Assembly: GCA_014529385.2 (NCBI GenBank)
Contig: CM043962.1
Location: 50,172,598-50,236,597, forward strand
DNA from: Adiantum capillus-veneris
Taxonomy: Eukaryota > Streptophyta > Polypodiopsida > Polypodiales > Pteridaceae
DNA: 64,000 nt
Direction of reading: 5' to 3'
Both the position numbers and the translations under genes were made by a program. The notes under the pieces are model-generated. The model had not been told where the DNA came from and ran no database searches. It saw only the letters and a list, made by a program, of their open reading frames with translations. This document shows positions 10,702 to 23,478 of the stretch, piece after piece (positions within the stretch are counted from its first letter, which is position 1; each line of letters starts with the position of its first letter).

Positions 10702-13700
10702 TTTATCATCCATGAAGGTCATATATGACCCATGGGACCAAAGCAAAACATTACAACGGCTCCTTCTAAGAAGTAAGGATGATCGATACATATCAGTTAA
10801 GGATTGAGGGTCCATCAAGAAGGTAAGATAAAGGAAAGAACAATTACCCAAGGGGGGTCAGCTAAGGGGAAAGCTGGTTTAGGAGTTCAAAACTCCTGAA
10901 TGACGGATTTGCCCCCTCGGTAGACTACCCATTTACCTTGCTTGCGTGCTTCATGCATCTTCTTCAGCTCGCTTGCTTTATTCTTTAGTTGATTTGTGGT
11001 TAGTTCCTGTGCAATCCAGAACTTTTTTCCCTTGAGAAGTCGAGATTGGCGTAGCAGCTTCACCATTTGTCTTTATCCTTGAAAGTGAGTATGCAATCCT
11101 CGGATGGTACATACCTATGTGTGTCGTTGATCTAAGAGATAGTTTTAGGCTTAATGTGGACAGGTTGAAGAATGTCATTGAGCTTGGTGATGGCTTCCTC
11201 AAGGGTGTCCTAGCTGGTGCACCATGGTGGGTGGAGGCCCCCAATCCTGACCTTGAGGCCAAGAGATTCTTGTAACCAGCATTCTTATACGATTGTTTGT
11301 ATCGTGTTGTCAATCTTCTTGTAACCGGACTAACCATTCCCTTATCTTAACCCCAAAGAGAAACCCTAAGAGAGATGGCGCAAGGTCTTCTCATTTGTCT
11401 CTTCATCGCCTCCTCTGCCCCCTCGGGGAGATGACGTCCCAGGTCATCTCACCCGCGTTAGGCCCCGACTCAAGACCCCTTAGCATCTGGGCCTCTAGCG
11501 GGCTACCGCATCACTCCCTCATGTATAATAACTCCTCTGTTGCCCAGGTCGGGGGAGTTAATGGCCTCAACCATGCCTAGCCCATCACAACCACTTAACC
11601 GTGATGCGTAATGGAGGCCAAATTCTTCTTCCACCCGACAGCGTGAGTAGGCTCAAACCAGCTCGACTGGTTTTCCATGGCACAGGATTCTTCACTCAGA
11701 CACCTGCTCCCAACCCAACAGTAGGGTTTCCTACTCCGACTGCTGAGAGCCCTCCCGATCCAACCGCCTCTATTGCTGCCGCAGACCCTCACCAAGGAGG
11801 AAGCGAAAGCAATTCTCCAGGAGGCTTTGGACAAACTATAGACGGTAAACCAGATTTGCTTGAGTTTTATGAATTTTGGCAGCAAGAAGGATAACAAGAG
11901 GCCGGTCTCGCCCCCCCCACCGATGTTCTGAGAGGATGTATCAGGAATAACAGGGGCCCCATAGGGGCAGAGGTCAAGACCATCAAAGCCCTACCCAGAA
12001 ATTAGTATGTATTTGTCTTTAGAAATTTTGATATGGATTTTCATGTCCTTAGCTCTAGCCAATGGCTGCTTTGAACCTCTCCTCTCTGCCTCTTCAAGTG
12101 GCACAAGGATTACAACGCAGAGTGTGATTCTCCATCAAACTTCCCTATCTGGGTGGAATTCCCTAACCTTCGTCTGCACTTCCATAGTCACCTTCACGTG
12201 ATAGGGTCTCAACTCAAAAAGGCTCTAGGGGGATGACCTCAAGGTGATTACATCCCCGCTTGGCATCCGCAGGCACTCATAGAGATGTACATATCACTGG
12301 ACCTCCCCCAAGAGATGGTGATAGCGTTGAACAATGGAGAATACTTCGTTCAACCACTTTCTTACAAATATCTGTCCAATGCCTGCTTCCATTGTGGCAT
12401 TAAGGGGCACTTCATCTGTGACTATCCCATCAAGAACCCCAAACCAGCTCAGAAACCGACCACCCTTGTTGAGACAGATAGCAAGCAGAGGTCTACAGGC
12501 CCATTGAGACCCCCCCCCCCCCCCCCCCCCCCCCCCGGCAACCGACAAAGGTGGACAGTCCTCGAGTCGAGAAAAAATGCAACGCGAGAAATAAGCCCAA
12601 AGCCCCCAACAAATTTGCGATTGTGGCCTCTCTACTGAAGTGGGAAGACTTTGAGCTTGTTGATTCAACCGGTCAGGACTTGGGTGAGGAGGAGGACTCA
12701 AAGTCTCAATTAGAGACACACGTAAATAAGGCATACAGAGAAACAATTATTGACCTTAATAAAGCCTTACCCATCCCCCACAACAAAGAAAATGTTGTCT
12801 CCAGACAAAAGGGGAACTCTGAGTCAGGCCCCTTCCCCATGGATGTGCAGAGGGACAATTAGAGAGCACACAACTCGGTGATGCAGGCTTCACCGCAAAC
12901 CCAGAGCAAGAATCACAAAGATCATTGTAATAATCGATGAAAGATCTATCTTGAAGCATAAAAGGGCTGTCTGACCCTGACAAAGCCAAGAAAATCAAGG
13001 CATGGCTAGGCAACTACCCGACAGATGTCATAGGCCTCCAAGAGATCAAGACCACAGGGGGAGAACTCAACCAGAGGCTCCTAACTATCTCTAAAGAACA
13101 CCTTTAGCACTGCTCAACCCACACTATAGGCTCTGGTGGCACTGCACTAGGGATCCCTCAAGAATGGAAGGTTAATCTTCAACTCTCCTTAGTAGGAGAT
13201 TACTGGGTGTCCGTGGCTATCAAGGCCCCTCACCACTGCCTTTTGGTCTTAGTGTATGCAGGTGGTTCTGTTAAAGACAGAACTCAACTATGGAGTCAGC
13301 TGCCGATTACGTGGGCATGTCATCCTTTTTGGGGACTTCAACATGGTAGAAGCCATGGAAGATAGATATCAGAAGAAGGGGAAAACGATAGCAGCCACAA
13401 AATGCAAAGAATGGGAGCTCCTCAAATCCAGTCTAGAACTGTGGGATGCAGGCATACCTGGAGATTTCAAATGGTAAAATTATTCTAAAGGGGAAAATGC
13501 TAGGAAAGCAACACTAGACAAATGCTACATTAGTGTTCCTCTGGCTAGGAACTCCAACCGGATCAAAGCCAAACCTAGGTTAACCTCGTGTGCATCTGCC
13601 ATTATCCATTAGTCATCACCCTGCACGATAAGTGTAAAAAAATCCGCAACCACTGTTTCCACACAGACACCTCCCTCTTTCAACTGGGTGAAGTACAAGA

Positions 13701-14349
13701 CCACGTCAAAGCAATTTGGGTTTAAGAGTTTTCTAAAGGCTACACCCCAGCCAAAGCGTGGGCGGTGGCAATCTCTAACACCAAGAAGACCCTAGTAAGT
13801 TATAGGAAAAAAGTCACTGAGATTACAAGGAGAAGGAAAGACAAAATTTACAGTGAACTCACTAAGCTGGAATCCTCCAATAGAGAGGACTCTAACACCC
13901 ACAATAAGATCTCCACACTACGCCTTTAGCTTCGGGTGGAGGAAGACCTTACCTTGCAACACACATAAGATTTCTTTAGGGAGTGTTGGGCTAGGAAAGT
14001 GGAAAAACTCACCAAGAAGATGTTCAGACACCTCAGATTATAGAATTAAAGGGAAGAAATTCCTCTCCTGGTAGGCCCCAAAGGTAAAGCCACCTCAAAA
14101 AAGGAAAACCTGGAAATCACCAGGAAAAATTTCTTTGACCTATTCAGTCCCCTTGAAAAGCTCAAGGTGGCTACCTGCTCTGGACACCATCATAAACTAC
14201 AAGAACAAGATTATCCCACCCCAAGTGGCCTCCCAACTTGACTCTGACCTCTCTATATGGGAAATTGAACGGGCTATTGACTCCCTCAAGCCAAAGAAAA
14301 CCCTGGGCTGGATGGGCTGCCCACATAATTCTACCAAACCTTCAAGGAT

Positions 14350-14793
14350 GTGATTTCCCCCATTCTTGTCATAATCTGGGAGGAATCAATCAAGTATGGC
14401 ACTCTACTTGTCCAGATGAACACTGGGGTCATCAAACTCCTGCATAAAAAGGGTCCAAAGGAAGAGTTATCCAACTGGAGACCCCTAACTATGCTTAACT
14501 TGGCCTACAAAATATTTGCCAAAGCAATTGCACTAAGGATCTTGCCAGCACTCGTAGAATGGCTATCCTTAGAACAAAACGGCTTCGTCAAAGGTAGAAG
14601 AATAATGGAAGCAGTCATTGCAATGTGGAAAGGGATTGAATATGCTGAGGAGTCGGGGCAGGACTTTGTGTTGTTCAAGGTGGATCTCAATAAGGCTTAC
14701 AACAAATTGGAATGGTCCTTTCTACTTGATTGTCTAGCAATGATTGGTTTCGGCCCCAAGGTGATAAAATTTATTAAAAATCCTTTTGGGTAA
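14350..14793 (+). pseudogene. LINE reverse transcriptase fragment
   Basis: This 147-codon frame carries the N-terminal non-LTR reverse transcriptase blocks: NWRPLTMLNLAYKIFAKAIA, EQNGFVKGRRI and FKVDLNKAYNKLEW, in the usual order and spacing. In intact LINEs this enzyme primes from nicked target DNA and copies the element RNA. The frame ends at a stop at 14791. The catalytic box follows about 190 bp later in another frame and reads FAGD instead of FADD, which would remove a metal-binding aspartate. Confidence 0.9.
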
Positions 14794-15291
14794 TGCCCAA
14801 GCAAGAGTTTCTATCAACAGATCCCTTTCAGGCCCCTTCCCCCTTAATCAGTTCGTCAGTCCCCCCCACTTTTTGCTACATCTGTTGACTCTCTTAATTG
14901 GCTGGTCAAATCAAAGATTGCCGAAGGAGTTATAAATATCCCTTTGCCAAATGGCAGGCAACAATTTCTCTCTCAATTTGCAGGCGACACCAATGGGCAG
15001 CTTCATAATGACGACCAATCCCTTAGGTAGTTTTGGGAATGTCCAAGGATTTTTTACACAACGTCAGGATCTAGGATCAACCACATTAAAACAGGTATCA
15101 GAGATTCATGCTCCCCCTCCCTAGCTGGATCTCATATTAGGGTTGCACTATTCTCCAAGATGGAGTCATCTTCAGGCTTCTAGGCATACCATTTGGCTTC
15201 AAAGTCACTATGACTCAGAGATGGAAATGGGTCCTGGAAAAGTTTTCATCCAAACTTAACCAATGGCTTGGCTTCCAAGACAACCAGGCTA

Positions 15292-15495
15292 GGGGTCTAG
15301 TCATCAAATGCTTCATTTCCTATTATGTACTATACTTCCTCTCATGCTAGAGACCTCCCAATGCCCACCTAAAGGATATCAATAGGATCTGCAAGTAGGG
15401 CTCTAGTCATCAAACACTTCATTTCCTGTTATGTACTATACTTCCTCTCATGCTAGAGACCTCTCGATGCCCACCTAATGGAATCAATAGGACCT
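15292..15495 (+). repeat. Tandem duplication of about 105 bp inside the LINE
   Basis: A segment containing GTCATCAAATGCTTCATTTC and the following CTCATGCTAGAGACCTC, from about 15292, is repeated from about 15396 with a few substitutions. It lies just upstream of the RT-tail zinc-finger region and helps explain the broken frame there. Confidence 0.85.
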
Positions 15496-16558
15496 GCAGG
15501 AATTTTCTATGGACATGTGACCCTCTTAAGAAAGGGATAGCAAAAGTCAAGTGGGAATCTTGTTGTCTCCCCAACGACCAAGGGGGATTAGGGCTCACAG
15601 ACTTCAATGACTGGGTTGACAACCTGGATGTTAAGCTCATCCTTAGAGCCCTATACCAACCTGAGGAAGAATGGGCCTCCCTTCTTTTTCGCAACCTGGG
15701 TATATTCCAAATAAAAGGAGTGCAAGGGGTATCCAATCTCCCATGGACCACCATTTTCTTCGGCCCATTTGAGACAATAGAAAGTGGTTCTGACCTCCTT
15801 AAATCACTTTGGAAAGCCCAGAACAGATATAGAGCTCTATTGCGGATTAACTGGGATTCAAAATACAACCTCCATCTCAGAGCCCAAGAATTCCTATGGT
15901 GGACTTCCCCCCCGATTCCCCGACCTTCCCAGTGCCATACTTTGATAGCTAGGACAAATTCACAACAAAGGAATAACGGGTTGGAAGGACCTGTGGCACT
16001 CAGCTGAGTCCAGATGGCCCACTCACTCTGAACTCCTCAGAAGATACCAACTGCAACTGTGGGAACTAAACCTCATAGAGTCAAGGAAGTCTCTCTTCCC
16101 GAAAGAATTGGAATGGTCCATGTCAATCTTTCAAGATCCCTCTCCCAAGGCTATCTACTAGGCAAATGGCAACTCACTACATAATCCCCCCAACCTACCA
16201 CCTAAGCTCCAGGTACCCATGCACGTCACTCTCAACAAACAATGGAAAGCTACTCTGTCAAGGAAACAATGGCTCTTCAAATTCCAATCCATTTGGAATA
16301 AGGGAACTCCTGCTAAACACTTTGTTCTTCTCTGGCCAACCCTACACAAGGCTATCTGGACAGGGTACAGAATGAGGTCTGCTGGACTGGGTACTGGAGC
16401 TTGTAGCAAGGGCATCCAAACAAAAGAGGACATATCACATCTTTTCATGAATTGCCACTCTAATTTTTCTATAGTGTCCCCTTTAATTAGTGCCCTGGGT
16501 TTCACCCCCAACTGGAAACAATTTCTAGTTGGTGATTCGATTTCAATTTTCTCAGTTG

Positions 16559-16591
16559 CATTAGGAAATTTCGGAGGTCATTTGGAGGGCC
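16559..16591 (+). repeat. Left terminal inverted repeat
   Basis: 33 bp beginning CATTAGGAAATTTC and ending GGAGGGCC. It is matched at 32 of 33 positions by the minus strand of 25308-25340. The LINE coding frame is interrupted exactly here, after a codon boundary plus one base. Confidence 0.9.
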
Positions 16592-16758
16592 TTCTAAGAA
16601 AATGTATTTTTTGCACTCTCTCTCTAGAAAAAATGGCAAATAAAAGAGCTGGGTCTTTCATAGTAAAAGTTCAAAAAGTGTACTTTAAGTAGATTCCTTA
16701 CTCTTCTGAACATTCGTTCGTAGTGATTGAGGGATAATCCTCTTTTCAGTTGCATTGA

Positions 16759-19572
16759 ATGAACCTCGTCAATATGGAGGGAATGAGGCTAACATGGAGG
16801 GACGAAGGCGCAGCCGCTATTCACTTTCCATTAAACCTGCACATTTGGCTAATGGCTCACTCCTCAAATGGCACAAATGTTACCCAGAAACGAGCCAAAT
16901 ATCACCTTCACATTGATTTGGACAATAAGTACCAACCATTGATTAAGCGCAGTAAAACAAACACACATATACCTCCCGCTTCCATAGACATGCTCAGAGC
17001 TCAGAGAGCTAAACACATAGATATCTGGACGAGAGGCTCTCTCTACCCTAAGAATCCAATGACTAATGCGTCTCCACCGTTTGTCAATCCTACAAGCTTA
17101 TTGACCTTTGCTGGTGATGGAGAAAAGGGCCTTCTGGGTTATTGTAAATATCTTACAAGAGAAGCTGAAACTTACAAGAGCATTCTCCAAGCTCAACAAT
17201 GTGAGATTGTTCGCCTTTCACATTTACATTCTACAGATCAGGTTACCATTTTGCAACATAAAACAGAGGTACAAGAACTGAAAGGAAAGGTGCGAAGTTG
17301 TCAAATGAAGGACACCATCTTGAAACATTGCAGGTTGCATCAGGAGGTCTCAAGAAAAGAATCCGAGCATTAAGGTGATGCTTCTTGGTTGGCTACATTG
17401 TCTTAGTTAAGTAATCTTTTTGTTTTTTCTTGTTATGCATTGTTTTCATGTGCCTAAATAGTGTTAGTGAAGCAAATTTTTTGTTATTTACTTATGCATT
17501 GTCTTCATGTAGAGATTCAATCTATCCTGACAAGGAAAACATTGACCCCAAAGCCAATATAGGAAAGAGATTGAAGCCACTTATAAGTAGAAGCCTGGCA
17601 GCAGATATAGTACATGACAAGAAGTTTAAGGTCCTACAACGAAATGTAGTGGACCGCTTTATTTCAGAGAACTCAGTGCCTGCAAAAGAGATACAAGGCA
17701 CACTTGATTCACTTGGTGTAAGCAAAAGAGGATATTCGGCTATCCAAAAGTCTGTCTCATCCATCTTTGTTAGGAAGGGTATAAAATCCAAACTTCTACC
17801 ATCAGCCTCAAGTGTTTGGAACGAGAGGCTTCAGCTTAACGAGGCACAGGGAGACTATCTTGGACAGCCCTTTCATATTAAAGCAACTTACAGTGGCCAT
17901 GGAGCAAACATGGCATATGATGAGTTCAACAATATTTTTATGGACCTGCGGATATTACAGAAGAGAATGGTGGAGTTTTACAACATCACATTTGAAGAGT
18001 CACGAGGGGTATTACATTTTGTGTTAAAACTGGATGAGTGTGAGCTTGTTAAAGAGAAAAAGCTAGAGCGTGTTACTATTACTTTAATGAATAGAGCCCT
18101 CTCAAAGTGTCCCAGTGATGATCCTTTATATTTTAGTGTTCAATCAGAATCTAACATATGGTGGCTTGGTGCGTTTGAGGTAAGCGAGATTCTCAGGTAA
18201 GCTCAAATGTTCACATCTACTTAAGTCTCATTTATTTTGTGTTGCAGGTAAAGAAAGAAGATCATGAGATTCTATATTGGGTGTTCCATCGAACTATTAT
18301 TCCGGAGGTGATTGATCGACAGACTAACCAGGGAGAGGTACTACGTCTAGATGGAAGGGGAGACTTTCAAGTTCAGTGGCATCTTGCAGGTGACCTCAAA
18401 ACATTAAAGTGCATGTATAATTGTGGAATGGGTGCAATGGCAAAGTCGCCGTGTTTGTTCTGCATGGAGCCTGTAAAGGTCATGGACCCAAAGTGGTGGA
18501 GAAAAGCTCCAACACGTCACATTGAGGATCCTGCTTTTCGACCGGTTTTGAAAATACCACTTGTGAATGTCCACATTTGTACAATGCATGCCCTTTGTAG
18601 AATGGTGGAGAAATTGGTCTACTTATACATCGGGTTTTCTTGGAAGATTAAGAACTCCGCAGAACGACAAGTAGCCCTGCAGTGCTTAGAAATGGTACTG
18701 TCGGATATGGGGCTTCATGGTGGCAATGTGAAAATCCAGCGGGATGAAAAGAGATCAACTGCTGAGAAGGATGTCCCATGCAAACCATCCATCGGTGGGG
18801 TGAAGGCACGGAGGTTTTTATCTAAGCCCCAAGGTACAAGAGATCTGAAGCTAACAAAACATGGAAAAATATATATCACATCTTATGTTAGCAAGGTAGA
18901 GTATCAGAGCTGGAAAAAGCTACATATTGCAGTCAAAGACCACGAACCAACTACTCGTAACGCGAAGGCTAAGGTTTGGCGATCAATAGACATCCTATTT
19001 TTGATGTGCGACAAAGATGACTGGTCACAAGGTGATATGAACAAGTTCAAGGAAAATCTCAACCTTCTGAAAAAATCATTCAAGACAGCATGGACAGACA
19101 CCCAGATTACTCACTACATGGTATTATCATGTATTTCTTTCTCTCTTATGTGCAAATATGTGACTGTAAAACATTCTAACTAATCTGTTTTCATATCCAG
19201 CACATCATCTTCAATCATTTACCATATTTTATACAAAAGTATGGGAACCCGGCAATATGGAATACCCAAGGTATGGAAAAGTCTCATTACATGGCGAGAA
19301 ATGCTTATTTCAGGCACACACGACATGGTGGCTCTCGAATCAAGGCTAACAGTTTGAGAGAACTATTTGAGTGGTTCTATCGTAGAATCATTCATCGAAT
19401 GCAGGCAAAAGAAGTCTTGGAAAATTCAGCAACAACACAAGCCATCAGACATTTACAACAACAAAAAGTTAAAAGATCAATGGCATACAACAACTCCGGA
19501 GCTCGTGAAAGTCAACGAAGGTGGAGAGAGACAATGGTGTATGTGAATCACAAAAGGAGAAAGATACTCTGA
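16759..19572 (+). CDS. Four-exon transposase-like gene, 828 aa, unassigned family
   Basis: The exons I infer are 16759-17333, 17513-18179, 18248-19120 and 19201-19572. All three introns (179, 68 and 80 bp) are GT-AG, and the phases match throughout, giving 828 codons plus TGA. An in-frame TGA lies directly before the chosen ATG. An acceptor-like CTCTTTTCAG just upstream leaves room for a 5' exon. Notable segments are HFVLKLDE (Asp366), WHLAGDLK (Asp463) followed by a CxxC at 483-486, a conserved-looking His528, and NHLPYFIQKYG with GMEKSH (Glu731). This D/D/E-like spacing, with a Cys/His-containing insert before the last acidic residue, is reminiscent of eukaryotic cut-and-paste transposases with long insertions. 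That is inference, since I recognise no named family. The gene converges on the minus-strand gene 63 bp away. It is the best candidate for the mobility enzyme. Confidence 0.7.
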
Positions 19573-20064
19573 GTGGATGACATTGTACAAAATTTATGTA
19601 ATACATGATCTTATACAACTGCTACTTGAAGTGTATCAAGATTTTGAAGGTTCAATTTTGTTTTTTGGCACGTCACCCTTGTAACGAATCATGAGATGTT
19701 TGCCATACTCTAAAAGTTCATCTGGGTTTTGTCTACCAAGAGCTAGTGCCATTGCTGTGTAGGTGTAGTAATACGCTGCCCGACCACCTGTATAGCCCGG
19801 GCAGTAACCAAAACAATCTCTAGCAAACACTTTGTCCACAAGAATGACTTTATCTGCACTTTTGGGCAGCACCGGTCCACCCAAGAAGCGTGATAGTGTC
19901 TTGAATGTGTAAGTTGCTATTGAACCCTCTTGTGACATGGAATTGTGAAAAACTACTATCGGCGACTCGCAAAGCTTTGAAAGGTACTGCGCTAGGGCCG
20001 CATCCCTTCCTCGATACTCTCGAGTCCGGCGTCGAAGGAAGTCATCCTTGTCAGCAATCCAAGA

Positions 20065-20090
20065 CTGCACATACCATGTCAGAAGTGACA

Positions 20091-20173
<83 letters not shown>

Positions 20174-20175
20174 AC
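20065..20175 (-). repeat. CT/GA microsatellite filling intron 3 of the second gene
   Basis: The inferred intron starts GTAACTCTC and ends TATGTGCAG. Most of it is a CT run of about 75 bases on the coding strand, which could serve as an oversized polypyrimidine tract. Confidence 0.75.
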
Positions 20176-21526
20176 CATGAAGCTCTCATCCTGCAGAAAG
20201 AGGTTTTCTTGCCACAGGTCTACAGATGTAGTTGACCCATGACCTGAATGGTTAAACCAATCCTCCACTTCTTTGTTACTTGTTGATGGTCTTAGGCTTT
20301 GTCTTATTGCTTGGAAGGTGGCTTCATCAGGTAGTGTCTCCTTGTATTTTTCAGCTTTCTCAAAGCATCTTCAAAGGCATTCCATTGGATTGCTGGATGT
20401 TTCCATTGCCTCATCATCACTACTATCCTCTGAAACAAATCCACTCCTCTCCTCTTGGACTCTGGAAATAATAGCCAGGGAGAAATCCTCCCTTAAATAA
20501 AAGACACTTTGCACATCATGTAAGAATACATAGGTCCTGTCTCCAATCCTGAAGTCAGGCACAACAGGCAACATCATCTGAGCATGCTTCTCAGTGAAGT
20601 TACTGACATCCAATGGAAGTTTGATTTCTGTGGTTTTCACAGAGAGCATCTTACTTCTTCGTACTTCAATTGCCTCAACCTCAAGGTCGACTGTGTCTTC
20701 AACCTCCTCGACTTCTTGTATATGAGTTGTCTCCTCGCATTCTTCATCTGGTGTTGCATCCTGCTCCTCTAACACCTCATTAGGATTCTGCATGAGGAAT
20801 CCAAACAGGCTGTTCAGGTAAATCATAAAGCCAAAGGCTTCCTGAATGAGTTTGCATTCTTTTTGATGCAAAGGGCAGGCTGAATGTCGGCAAGAAGGTG
20901 GTAATTCCCTATACTTCTTCAGTCCCTGTCCCTTTCCACCACAGTCATTTAAATGCACAAGAGTCATAGTAGGCAGAACAACCCTCCCTACCTGCACCAT
21001 CACTTCAAACTTATCTCTGTAGGACTGCAAGAAATTAATGTGCTGAGCTAACAGGTCTTCAATGTCAAACTTTGGATTAAACATAGAATGAACTAGATCA
21101 AACTTGTCCCTAGCACCACAAGATGCTGCAAAATCAAACAGCCTTTCATCAGTTGCAGCTGGGTCTTCCAGAGAAGACACATCCTCTTTGGCTTTACATT
21201 TAGTTGCACAGGGACTACTTTCTAGCACATTTGCATCATCTGAGAAGTCTATATTCCTCTTTCTTGTATTTTTCTTTAGAAGTAATGTACAGGGCACCAC
21301 AGCCTTGTAGGGTGAGGGATCCTCTTGCCCTGGTGACCTCTCTGATTGATCTTCACCAATTGACTTTTCTTCAGATATGTCCTAACAAAAGTCAACAGTT
21401 CTTTTGGCAGAAACATTAAGCAACTGAGCCTGCAAAGGTTGAAATCTTGGCACAAGCTCTGGGTCTGGTTTCAGCCTCTTCTGCCTATTGGACCTTAATC
21501 CTATTCATCAGGAAACATGACAAGTC

Positions 21527-21560
<34 letters not shown>

Positions 21561-21610
21561 GATATATATATATATATGTTTCTCACCAAAGCAGAAACAA
21601 AAACCCACAT

Positions 21611-21666
<56 letters not shown>

Positions 21667-21690
21667 AAGAACACTAAAAAAATACACATA

Positions 21691-21780
<90 letters not shown>

Positions 21781-21792
21781 GTGTCTATTTGT

Positions 21793-21969
21793 ACTAAAGG
21801 CGCACAAGGACGAAAACGTGCTTTTTGCAACTCTCTACGCGCGCCTTAAGTGCAATTGAGGGAAAGGCGCGTAAGGATGTAAACGTGCCTTTTGAGAGAG
21901 TCATAACTATACTATAGGCGCGCGGAGAGAGCTGCAGCCAGTGTTTGGTTGGCTCTGCGCGCCGTTAGT
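21793..21969. repeat. Two 59-bp GC-rich foldback units
   Basis: Units at 21793-21851 and 21911-21969 each begin ACTAWAGGCGCRC-like and end as its near-complement, GCGCGCC followed by TTAAGT or GTTAGT. A degenerate third copy sharing AAACGTGC lies between them. Both units are exactly 59 bp as I count them. Confidence 0.75.
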
Positions 21970-22448
21970 AACGGGGACAGAGAGGGGAGGGAGAGAGAGA
22001 ATGTGTATATCTCTGTGTGTGTGTCTGTGTGTATGTGTGTGTGTGTCTCTGTCTATGGAAGTATGTGTTGAGGTGTGTGTGTGTGTGTGTGTGTGTTGAA
22101 CAACAGTCTGGGTTTTTCTTTGTTTACACACACACACACACACACACACAATTTGTACCAAATGTTGGAAATACAGAGAGAAAAAATGAGAGATCACCTT
22201 TTGTTGGTGGGGTTTGCAGGAACTCCAAGGGAGGTGTCTCCTCCATTGCTTTTTGTGTGTCAAACTGACTCTGTCTCTCTCCCTCCCTCTCTCTCTCTCT
22301 CTGAGAGTAAGGAGTCCCTCTCTCTATCTCTCTCTCAATCTGTGTCTCTCCCTCTCTCTATCTCTCTCACAATCTATTCTCTCTTTCTCTCTCTCTGTCT
22401 CTCTATCACTCTCTCTCTCTCTCTCTTTATCACTCTCTCTCTTTCTAT

Positions 22449-22512
<64 letters not shown>

Positions 22513-22562
22513 TGTTCTCTCTCTCAAAATCACACTTATAACGGATACACACGGCGGCGCCC

Positions 22563-22650
22563 CACGTGTCACTATAAATTAGAGTATAATTGCATGTTGT
22601 CACACGTGCGGTCATTATTGAGACCGTATACTTTTGTACGTCATATATAG
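22563..22650 (+). promoter_or_regulatory. Promoter-like island: two G-boxes and a TATA box
   Basis: CACGTG occurs at 22563-22568 and again at 22603-22608, and TATATAG lies at 22644-22650. This is the ordinary plant order of G-boxes upstream of a TATA box. It is followed by a GA-rich leader and a donor-like AACGAAGGTCTGCC near 22773. An acceptor-like TTTGTGTACAG at 23464-23474 precedes the small histone-tail-like frame. These suggest a plus-strand transcription unit lying inside the intron of the minus-strand gene. Confidence 0.4.
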
Positions 22651-22880
22651 AGGTCAAGAGAGAGAAAAACCACACCTCGTGAAAGAGAGTGAGTGAGAGA
22701 GAGAGAGAGAGAGAGAGAGTGCAAGAGCCGTCGTCTGCGTCTCCGACAGCAAGCCGACCCATCGACATAACGAAGGTCTGCCTCTCCCTCTGCCTTTGCC
22801 TCTATCGCTCTATCTCTGTTTCTGTCACAGTACCAAGCTCAGTCTTAACAAACAACACACACAAACAGTCACAAGTACAA

Positions 22881-22911
<31 letters not shown>

Positions 22912-23080
22912 TCACAAACACACAGACACACATATAAAACATACACACACACACACAGAGACACAAATATAACATACACACACACACACACACATAGAGA
23001 GACACACACACACAAATATAACTTACACACACACACACACACACACAAATACAGGCACGCACACACACACACACACATAG

Positions 23081-23137
<57 letters not shown>

Positions 23138-23138
<1 letters not shown>

Positions 23139-23326
23139 CCAAAGGCGCGCGTAGAGAGGCATAACCGGTGTGCATGTCTCTATGCGCGCCGTTAGTACTG
23201 TGCATTGACCAGTGTATGTCTGAGTGTTATAGAGAGAGAGAGAGAGTGAGTATTTCTTTTACCTTATACTAACGGCGCGCGGAGGTGTTTGTTGAGGTCA
23301 AAACGTGCTCCACGCGCGCCTTTAGT
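23138..23326. repeat. Two further 59-bp GC-rich foldback units
   Basis: Units at 23138-23196 and 23268-23326 again have GGCGCGC near the start and GCGCGCC near the end, framed by ACTAA- or ACCAA- and -TTAGT. The first pairs GGCGCGCGTAGAGA with TCTCTATGCGCGCC. The second shares AAAACGTGCT with the unit at 21793. Confidence 0.75.
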
Positions 23327-23386
23327 AATGGGCTCTCTCACTCTCTCTCTCTCTCTCTCTCTATTTAAATATGCTAAGCTATAGAA

Positions 23387-23457
<71 letters not shown>

Positions 23458-23478
23458 CTTCTCTTTGTGTACAGTGAA

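Larger units (their letters stand above)
11601..16558 (+). mobile_element. LINE-type non-LTR retrotransposon, 5' and central part, decayed
   Basis: Domains appear in the order of a plant LINE, scattered over several frames. An ORF1-like CCHC knuckle begins CFHCGIKGH near 12392 and has Tyr in place of the last Cys. Endonuclease motifs follow: PTDVIGLQEIKT near 13015-13050, and LFGDFN near 13322-13339. Next comes reverse transcriptase (14350-14793), then FAGD at 14977-14988 where the catalytic FADD is expected. A zinc-finger RT-tail region with NDQGGLGL (15450-16007) and its end (16219-16558) complete the series. Many stops and frameshifts make it inactive. The 5' end is uncertain. A 27-base C-run interrupts ORF1 near 12510. 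The element continues after the inserted DNA transposon at 25341. Confidence 0.85.
21531..23456. repeat. Microsatellite-packed intron 2 of the second gene
   Basis: Within the inferred 2.1-kb intron, CT runs lie at about 21529-21558, 21613-21664, 21694-21776, 22451-22511 and 23081-23135. GA runs lie at about 22690-22720 and 23390-23456. GT or CA runs lie at about 22016-22100, 22126-22150 and 22880-23080. The unique islands between them hold the foldbacks and promoter-like sequence annotated separately. Confidence 0.9.
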
